Shown here: piece by piece, positions 57,312-64,000 of the stretch | How positions within the stretch are numbered: position 1 is the stretch's first letter | How the letters are laid out: the number at the start of each line of letters is the position of its first letter | Notes under the pieces: model-generated | Database searches by the model: none | What the model was told of the DNA's origin: nothing | Seen by the model: the letters and a program-made list of their open reading frames with translations, nothing else | NCBI GenBank assembly: GCA_011032825.1 | Contig: JAADJZ010000012.1 | Span: forward strand, 496,001 to 560,000 | Direction of reading: 5' to 3' | Length of the DNA: 64,000 nucleotides | Source of the DNA: Massariosphaeria phaeospora | Taxonomy: Eukaryota > Ascomycota > Dothideomycetes > Pleosporales | Program-made: the position numbers and the translations under genes

Positions 57312-60095
57312 ATGAAGACAGACTTCCAGGTAGGCTCACTGTGCACTGTGGGGAGATATCATGCTAAACCACCACGCCAGTTCTCTAACTTGTTGGGAAC
57401 GGTCTACAGCCGAGGCAATCTCTTGTTCACTCCGGATGGCACCTGCCTTCTCTCGCCTGTGGGTAATCGCGTGTCTATATTCGACCTTGTCAAGTGAGCC
57501 TCTTCTTTTTTCAGCGTCGGCAGCTGTTGCTGTGCTAATCATCATTCAATTGCTAGCTCGAAATCGTACACCCTTCCCTTTGCGCATCGACGAAACATCG
57601 CACGGTTAGCCTTGAACCCTCGGGGCAACCTCCTTCTCTCTGTAGACGAGGACGGTCACGCTATCCTTACGAACGTACCCCGCCGCATCGCCCTCTACCA
57701 TTTCTCCTTCCAAGGCGAGGTAACAGCACTTGCCTTCGCTCCGTCCGGTCGGCACTTTGCAGTAGGCATAGGGAGACGGATTGAGATATGGCATACACCG
57801 TCGACGCCAGACGTGGCCGAGGGTGGTGATCTGGAGTTTGCCCCTTTCGTCAGGCATAGGACTTTGACAAGCCACTTCGATAATGTGCAGAGTATAGAGT
57901 GGTCGCGCGACTCGAGATTCTTCCTGAGCGCTTCGAAAGATCTTACAGCACGAATATGGAGTGTTGATCCTGAAGAAGGCTTCGTGCCCACCACATTAGG
58001 AGGTCACAGACAGGCAGTTATGGGCGCCTGGTTCTCGAAAGATCAGGAGATAATATATACTGTCAGTAAGGATGGAGCCCTCTTCGAGTGGAAATATGTT
58101 CTGCGGCCTGATGCGCCTGAGGACCTCGAGGGCGACGGCGACGAATACATGCAATGGAGGATCGCGGAGCGACACTTTTTCTTGCAGGACAACGCCCACG
58201 TAACCTGTGCCGGATTCCACGCTGAGTCGAATTTGCTCGTCACTGGGTTCTCCAACGGAATTTTTACCATCCATGAGCTTCCGGAATTCAGTCAGATCCA
58301 GAACCTTAACATCTCACAAAACGACATCGATTACGTTGCCATAAACAAAACCGGCGAATGGTTAGCTTTTGGCGCTTCAAAGCTGGGCCAACTTCTAGTC
58401 TGGGAGTGGCAATCGGAGTCTTACATTTTGAAGCAACAGGGCCATTTCGATACAATGAACACTATCGCTTATTCGCCAGAAGGACAACGTATCATAACCG
58501 CTGCTGACGATGGGAAGATCAAAGTCTGGGATGTGAACACCGGCTTCTGCATAGTCACCTTCACTGAGCACACAAGCGGCGTTACGGCCTGCGAATTCGC
58601 CAAAAGAGGGAATGTCTTATTTACAGCCAGCCTTGATGGGTCAATACGGGCTTGGGATCTAATCCGGTATCGCAACTTCAGAACTTTCACGGCACCCTCA
58701 CGACTATCTTTCTCTTCGCTAGCGGTCGATCCGAGCGGCGAGGTGGTTTGTGCTGGTTCTATCGATTCCTTCGACATCCACATATGGTCGGTCCAAACTG
58801 GTCAAATGCTCGATCGATTATCAGGACATGAGGGTCCCGTTTCGTCTCTCGCGTTTGCTCCCGATGGTAGTACACTGGTGAGCGGTAGCTGGGACCACAC
58901 CGTCCGCCTCTGGAACATCTTTGCCCGGACGCAAACTAGCGAGCCATTGCAATTAATGGCAGACGTACTCCGCGTTGCATTTCGTCCGGATTCGAAGCAG
59001 GTTGCTGTCACGACGCTCGACGGCCAATTGACGTTCTGGTCGGTGTCAGACGCGAGTCAGGAAGGCGGAGTCGATGCTCGCCGAGACGTATCCGGCGGTC
59101 GCAAACTGTCTGATCGACGAACAGCAGCAAATGTTACAGGCACAAAAAGCTTCACGACAGTGAAGTATAGTGCCGATGGCAGTTGCGTTCTAGCAGGCGG
59201 CAATAGCAAGTACATGTGTCTCTACGACGTACAGTCTGGAGTTCTAATGAAGAAGTTCGCGGTGTCTGTCAACTTATCTCTCGACGGCACCCAAGAGTTC
59301 CTCAATAGCAAACTCCTCACGGAAGCTGGACCCCGAGGACTCATTGATGATCAGGGCGAAGCATCTGACCGGGAAGATCGCAGAGATAATACTTTACCGG
59401 GAGCACAGCGTGGCGAAGGAGCGCGAAGGACGCGACCCCAAATTCGGGTACCGGACGTTGCCTTCTCACCAACCGGTCGAGCCTTCTGCGCCGCATCAAC
59501 AGAAGGCTTACTCATCTACTCCTTGGATGCGGTCTTCCAATTTGATCCGTTTGACCTCGACATCACAGTCACGCCAGCAACCACACTATCGACTCTCGCA
59601 CAGAAAGACTACCTCACGGCCCTAGTCATGGCTTTCCGATTGAACGAGCGCAATTTAGTCCGTCGCGTCTACGAAGCGACTCCCGTGTCCGACATTCCTC
59701 TCGTAGTCAAAGCGATGCCAGCGGTATATCTTGGCCGATTACTCCGCTTCGTCGCAATCCAGGCTGACGAATCACCTCATCTTGAGTTCAACTTGATGTG
59801 GATCGAGGCACTGCTAAGCAAACATGGACGGTGGATGAAAGATAACAAAGGGGGTTTGGAGGCCGAACTGCGGAGTGTGGAGAAGGCTGTAAGGCGGATC
59901 CAGGCCGAGCTGGCAAGGCTGGCTGATGAGAATATCTACCGCATCGAGTACCTGCTTGCGCAGCCTGTTGAGAAGAGGGAGAAGACGCTGCAGCTGGACT
60001 TTGGGGTGAAAGAAATTGAGAATGGGGTGGACGAAGAGATGGTAGATGGCGAAGACAATGGCGATGGCGATGGCGAGTGGATGGGCTTCGATTGA
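57312..60095 (+). CDS. PWP2: Periodic tryptophan protein 2, U3 snoRNP UTP-B subunit
   Basis: Scaffold of the small-subunit processome for 18S rRNA maturation in the nucleolus. Exons 57312-57329, 57381-57493 and 57557-60095 join in phase to 889 residues, the usual length. It starts MKTDFQFSNLLGTVYSRGNL. Two WD40 propellers fill residues about 10-660, with many GH...WD blades (SWDHTVRLWNIF, DGSIRAWDLIRYRNF, DGKIKVWDVNTG). The PWP2 C-terminal Utp12-like helical domain follows (TLSTLAQKDYLTALVMAFRLNE). The end is acidic (GVDEEMVDGEDNGDGDGEW). The region between this start and the divergent septin start is 393 bases. Confidence 0.95.
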
Positions 60096-60375
60096 GATTG
60101 AGCACATGCAAGCGAACGATCTACCTTCAGTCTCGGACACCGCCATGATTTGTGCTCTTTCCCCATCAAAGAATGCCATTTCCACTTGGACAACACCCCA
60201 ACAGTGTGTATTCCCGTGCCCGGCGAGTTGAGTTGCTCTGGCTGACATCTCCGTCTAGTACTCTTACATGAAGTCTCTCTCCAAATACTATATTTATAAC
60301 TATTTTACCTTGCGAGCTTTCTCTTATGCGCGGTTGTGTGTACGCCTGCAAAATTGGCAAAATCAGATGTTGCTC

Positions 60376-60430
60376 GGTATCGTCTAGTGGATACGTATCT
60401 TTCACCATTCCATCTCACCGGTGAATACGT
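60376..60430 (+). other. tRNA-like A-box followed by a bulged hairpin
   Basis: TATCGTCTAGTGG resembles the A-box of a glutamate tRNA and is followed by CTTTCACC, like a UUC anticodon loop. The next bases form an inverted repeat (ACGTAT/TTCACC with GGTGAATACGT, three-base bulge). There is no B-box and no acceptor stem, so it is not called a tRNA gene. Confidence 0.25.
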
Positions 60431-60903
60431 AAGTGTACATCCGGGCGGATTGTGCTCGTCGGATGAAGGCTTGGGGTTAGGTTACAGTGAATGCTGGATT
60501 GAGACACATCACTGCACGGGTCGTGTTATCTTCTTTTTAATCTGTTTCTTTGTCTCACAGTGATGCGTCGACGCGTGCACAGTATTTCCGGAGAGGAAGT
60601 TGCGGTGGGTCGCGCCTGCCCGTTTCTCTGCGCGCTTCGTTCGCATCTCACTTGTCGCGTCGCCACACCACCACCGCCTTTGTCCCAACCCCACCAACTC
60701 TGCTTTCCTTTACTCTCGCACTGCAGTGAATGATCAGAACTATACGGTGGCGCCTTCGTTGTCCTGGCTGTGAAGGGTTAGCGTCGGCGAAACTCGTCCC
60801 GCGGCTGCTTGACTTTTTTTGTTCAATTTTAGAGCCAGCGTCCTTCTTTCCCACACCAAGACCACACCGAGGCTACACGACAGGCCCGAGCCGCTCAGGG
60901 ACG

Positions 60904-61980
60904 ATGTCGGACGCTATCCGCGAGGAGGCTCCGGCAAACAAGCTCGTCGAGTACAAGATATATCTGCGAGAGACGATCCGCGCTGCAACTGCAGTGTTGG
61001 GTCCCACATGCAACGCTATAATCCGAAGGGGCGACCTCCACACTCTTGGAAAAGATCTACTCATCGGTGATTACAATTGGCCTCTGACTGTGGTGGCCGG
61101 ATCGACCCTAGGAGTCAAGATCGATGAACTCATCTCACGAGCTCTATACCGAGGCTCACATACCAAAGGCATTGGCAGTCTCAACAAGCGTAATATCAAG
61201 CCCCTCAAGAAGTACTTGGTCCAACTTCCCAGTTTCTACGACGATAAGCTTGACACTAGCGAAGACGGCATAGTCACCGGTGGTGAAATATTCGTTATTC
61301 AGGATGACTTCCCCTACACTCGAATCGACCACCAGCGGACGTTTGAGAGGTTCGTGAGTGCAGTTGAGTTGAAGAGCGAAGTCTTTCCGGAGGGGGGAGA
61401 ACGCGACGAAAGCTGGCACAAATACAGACATGCAGAAATCGCCGAGTTCATCGTCCCATCAGATCTGAATAGCATCATATCCATTCACCATGATACTGAT
61501 AGCGAGACTCATGTCGGTACTAGCGGTACTTGTGCTACACAAAATCCCAACAGCGACGATGCTGCTCTGGAAATTCTTCGCCGTTCTTCAATCAGCGGTA
61601 AGTTCAAGACATTAGTCCTAGTACTGTATACTAACAGTTCACAAGATCATGAGACGGGCGACGCCATGTATACTCCATCTACGACTACCGAGACCTCTTC
61701 CATTCCAATCCAACACTCGCCCACTAGAGAAGCTCCGAATATCCAGGGTTTCAAGATCACCTTCTTCGCCATGATCAAGACCGCGACAAAGGAGAAGATG
61801 CTTGAAATCAACCCGTCTCATATTGAATATCCCGAGAGCAAAGTACACGACGCGGCCACGCACTTGTGGAACTGGATGTCGAGCAGGGGCCTTGTTGACA
61901 AGCTCAGCTTGGATGATGTCATCGGACTTGCCCGGGATATGGTCGACAAGAAGGATGAAGGCGTGGGTATTACAGGCTAG
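60904..61980 (+). CDS. Hypothetical protein, 342 residues
   Basis: Starts MSDAIREEAPANKLVEYK at 60904, after a leader. The frame is open through 61980, but 61598-61645 has GTAAGT, a perfect TACTAAC branch and ACAAG and is 48 bases long, so it is probably an in-frame intron. Spliced length is 342 residues, unspliced 358. The N-terminal 200 residues look folded (VVAGSTLGVKIDELISRALYRG, GEIFVIQDDFPYTRIDHQRTFERF). A Ser/Thr-rich segment follows, then a second compact part (GFKITFFAMIKTATKEKML, AATHLWNWMSSRGLVDKLSLDDV). No domain was recognised; no signal peptide or membrane helix. Confidence 0.65.
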   Translation: MSDAIREEAPANKLVEYKIYLRETIRAATAVLGPTCNAIIRRGDLHTLGKDLLIGDYNWPLTVVAGSTLGVKIDELISRALYRGSHTKGIGSLNKRNIKPLKKYLVQLPSFYDDKLDTSEDGIVTGGEIFVIQDDFPYTRIDHQRTFERFVSAVELKSEVFPEGGERDESWHKYRHAEIAEFIVPSDLNSIISIHHDTDSETHVGTSGTCATQNPNSDDAALEILRRSSISGKFKTLVLVLYTNSSQDHETGDAMYTPSTTTETSSIPIQHSPTREAPNIQGFKITFFAMIKTATKEKMLEINPSHIEYPESKVHDAATHLWNWMSSRGLVDKLSLDDVIGLARDMVDKKDEGVGITG

Positions 61981-62807
61981 ATTGCTCCTCTCTCTAGTCT
62001 AGGGAAGCTTGGGTTCCGGCTCGAGACCACCTCGCAGACTATAAGAGAGACGGACGATTTCGGTGGACCTTGCTCAACCCTAGGAGATGGAGACGATCTA
62101 CAAAAAGGGTCCTGAATTGAATGATGTTCTGCAACGAACCGTAGGGGCAATTGCCTACAGACACGGAGGGTAGTCACACGAGCACATCAAGTTGATGGCT
62201 TTGAATTTACAGCTGCTTTCCCTGAATCCTGACAACTGCCTGTAGCTATTTTAACGCTGCTTCTACTTCCTTGGAGAACTTTCCTTCCTACTACTACCAG
62301 CATTCAGCTACAGTCCCAATCAGCCACCATTCACTTACCGCACTCTTACAGCAGACTTTTGCTAATGCTGCTTTATCCATCCAAAGTCTGGTCGAGCTTC
62401 TGACACATGTAGAATCTTGCACAGAAGGGACATTACCAGCCAAACGGCGATCCCAGATAGCAAACGCCAGAAGACCTCAGGCCTGTTCACTATTCTGACA
62501 TGTCCAGTATTACGCGTAAGCAACGTCCGATGCTGGTAGGTTATTACGAAGGGATCTGGCAAAGGGGCAAGATCGACAAGGAGCTGAGCTGGTAAGTGTC
62601 GATTAGTGATACTTGGGCCGCGGACGTGAGATTCAACATGTAAGCAGGTGCGGATAGATTAGTGATACTTCGCACTGTACCGCTCCCACAACACCCCTAT
62701 CGACTCAACATATAAACACCATCATCACACTCTGATTACAACGGCATAACACATCCCATATCTCTCTCCAATCTAGTGTTTCAATCACCAATAACACTCC
62801 ACTCACC
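61981..62807. other. Intergenic, no supported gene
   Basis: About 0.83 kb between the hypothetical gene and the carbonic anhydrase. Short chance frames only. The last 100 bases are an AC/CT-rich leader. Confidence 0.5.
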
Positions 62808-63893
62808 ATGGCCAACCCCCCACAAACCACCGAGCAACTCCTCGCTCGCCATGCGTGCGTACTTGCTTAAACTACCCTCTCCCCCTCTCCCCCTTTTTCA
62901 TGACAAGTACAGCTTTCAGTGGAATGCCATAGGACCAACTGATGCGATTTTAGTACCTACCTCCCCACCCACAAACCCATCGCCCATTTCCCAGCTGACA
63001 TTAGCGCTGTGAAACGCATGCTAATCAGTACTTCTCTCTCCCACTCTCTTATTACCCTTCCCCCTTCCCCTTCCCCCGTGTCCCCTTACTAACCACTACG
63101 ACGCAGTATCCTGTATCGACCCGCGCGTCATCCCGGAGCAAATCTTCGGCTTGGAGGTAAACGGTACGTAAACCCCCTGTCCCGCCTTTTCATCCTCATC
63201 ACCATCAACACCATCAACATACACCAGGATATCGTTAGATGCGAAAGTACAGCGTACACTAACACTACCACTAACGCCCACCACCAGAAGTCCCCGTACT
63301 CCGCAACGTAGGCGGCCGTGCCCGCACAGCCGTGTGGGACGTCGCGGTGCTCGACACGCTTGTCGATGTTGCGGAGGTGGTGGTGCTGCATCACACGAGT
63401 ACGTCTGACACTCCCCTCCACCTGCTCCCCCGTCTCTCTAGCTCTTCTGCTCAAGCGACGAATCGCAGCTATAGCCGCACTAAACCCAAGTCCAAATCCA
63501 AGCCGTATCCAAACAGAAAAATGAAACAGAAACAGAAGCGGAGATACTGACGTCTCATCACCTAGACTGCGGCGCCACCCTCAACACCGACGCCCACATC
63601 GCGTCCACGCTCGGCGCGCGCTCAGAGCGCGAACTCGCCAAGTACGATGTTGAGGGGATTTGCTTTGCGGCTGACGGGTACGTTACTTTTACGCGTGTCC
63701 CCATTCTTCCTCCGCTGTCGAACTCTGCCGTAACCGGTTGGTAGCTAACGTGTGTATCGAATGTAGCATTGCCGCCAGCGTGCGCGACGACGTCGCGTTT
63801 CTGCGCCAGCATCCGTTTGTGCGCAAGGAGACGAGGGTGGTGGGGTTTGTGTATGATATTTGGACGGGGGGGTTGGAGAGGGTGGATGGGTAG
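62808..63893 (+). CDS. Small beta-carbonic anhydrase
   Basis: Interconverts carbon dioxide and bicarbonate. Six short exons (62808-62854, 62954-63027, 63107-63163, 63288-63398, 63566-63677, 63767-63893) join in phase to 175 residues. The zinc site is complete: Cys43 and Asp45/Arg47 in SCIDPR, then His95 and Cys98 in HHTNC. Other family features are PEQIFGL, VLRNVGGRA and a C-terminal VVGFVYDIWTGGLERV. At 175 residues it is of the short fungal type (like Aspergillus CafC/CafD) and lacks a mitochondrial leader, so it is probably cytosolic. Introns are C- and T-rich; the third exon is only 57 bases. Confidence 0.88.
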
Positions 63894-64000
63894 GGTAGAG
63901 GAGGGGAGGGGAGGGGAGAGTGTACTGAGGATTGATTAGCTAGCATGCATGCTGTTGGAAAGTCGGATGGTGCACTTAGGACGGTAGTGCTCTGACGGCT

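Noticed and set aside
60376..60430. Possible intron-containing tRNA-Glu gene
   Set aside because: There is no B-box and no acceptor-stem pairing; kept only as a tRNA-like hairpin.

Overview
The window is nuclear DNA from a filamentous ascomycete fungus. The genes carry short GT-AG introns (about 44-190 bases) and pyrimidine-rich leaders. The families are typical of Pezizomycotina: Zn2Cys6 regulator, fungal rhodopsin/SAT4-type membrane proteins, cellobiose dehydrogenase, POM34 and septin. A Dothideomycete is a reasonable guess from the overall gene style, but nothing in the sequence proves the class. No rRNA gene, convincing tRNA, CRISPR array or intact transposon was seen. Exon joins were made by hand from splice consensus, reading phase and family similarity; most give exact multiples of three.

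Layout. 0.3-9.3 kb: an oxidative-metabolism block with two divergent cytochrome P450s sharing one promoter, a SAT4/rhodopsin-like membrane protein and an epoxide hydrolase. 9.5-16.4 kb: a 2EXR-type protein, a possible small ORF, a protein with a HeLo-like N-terminus and ankyrin-like C-terminus, and a Zn2Cys6 regulator. 16.5-22.5 kb: a secreted two-domain beta-propeller phytase with EGF-like modules, then a HerA/FtsK-like P-loop ATPase with a duplicated N-terminal module. 24-29.3 kb: a secreted CE1 esterase, a tiny cysteine-rich zinc protein, an F-box protein and QTRT2, the queuosine transglycosylase accessory subunit. 30.7-40 kb: a second SAT4-like protein, a small one-helix protein, POM34, an adenylate-forming-like protein and the AP-1 mu chain. 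40.8-47.8 kb: a lineage-specific protein with a twice-repeated GNDRW motif, a long disordered repeat protein, a PSI-domain membrane protein and an FAD monooxygenase. 48.6-51.7 kb: cellobiose dehydrogenase with a C-terminal cellulose-binding module, in eleven exons. 54.3-63.9 kb: a conserved-looking small protein, a Cdc11-type septin, PWP2 (UTP-B), an unknown protein and a small beta-carbonic anhydrase.

How the genes relate. Core genes (QTRT2, POM34, AP-1 mu, septin, PWP2) are scattered among accessory ones, often in divergent or convergent pairs. The secreted phytase, CE1 esterase and CDH fit growth on plant material. The left edge may be the flank of a secondary-metabolism locus, but no backbone synthase lies inside the window. 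The least familiar items are the ATPase with its repeated N-terminal module, the HeLo-like/ankyrin-like protein without an NTPase core, the GNDRW-repeat protein, and a palindromic 36-base repeat found twice, 37 kb apart.
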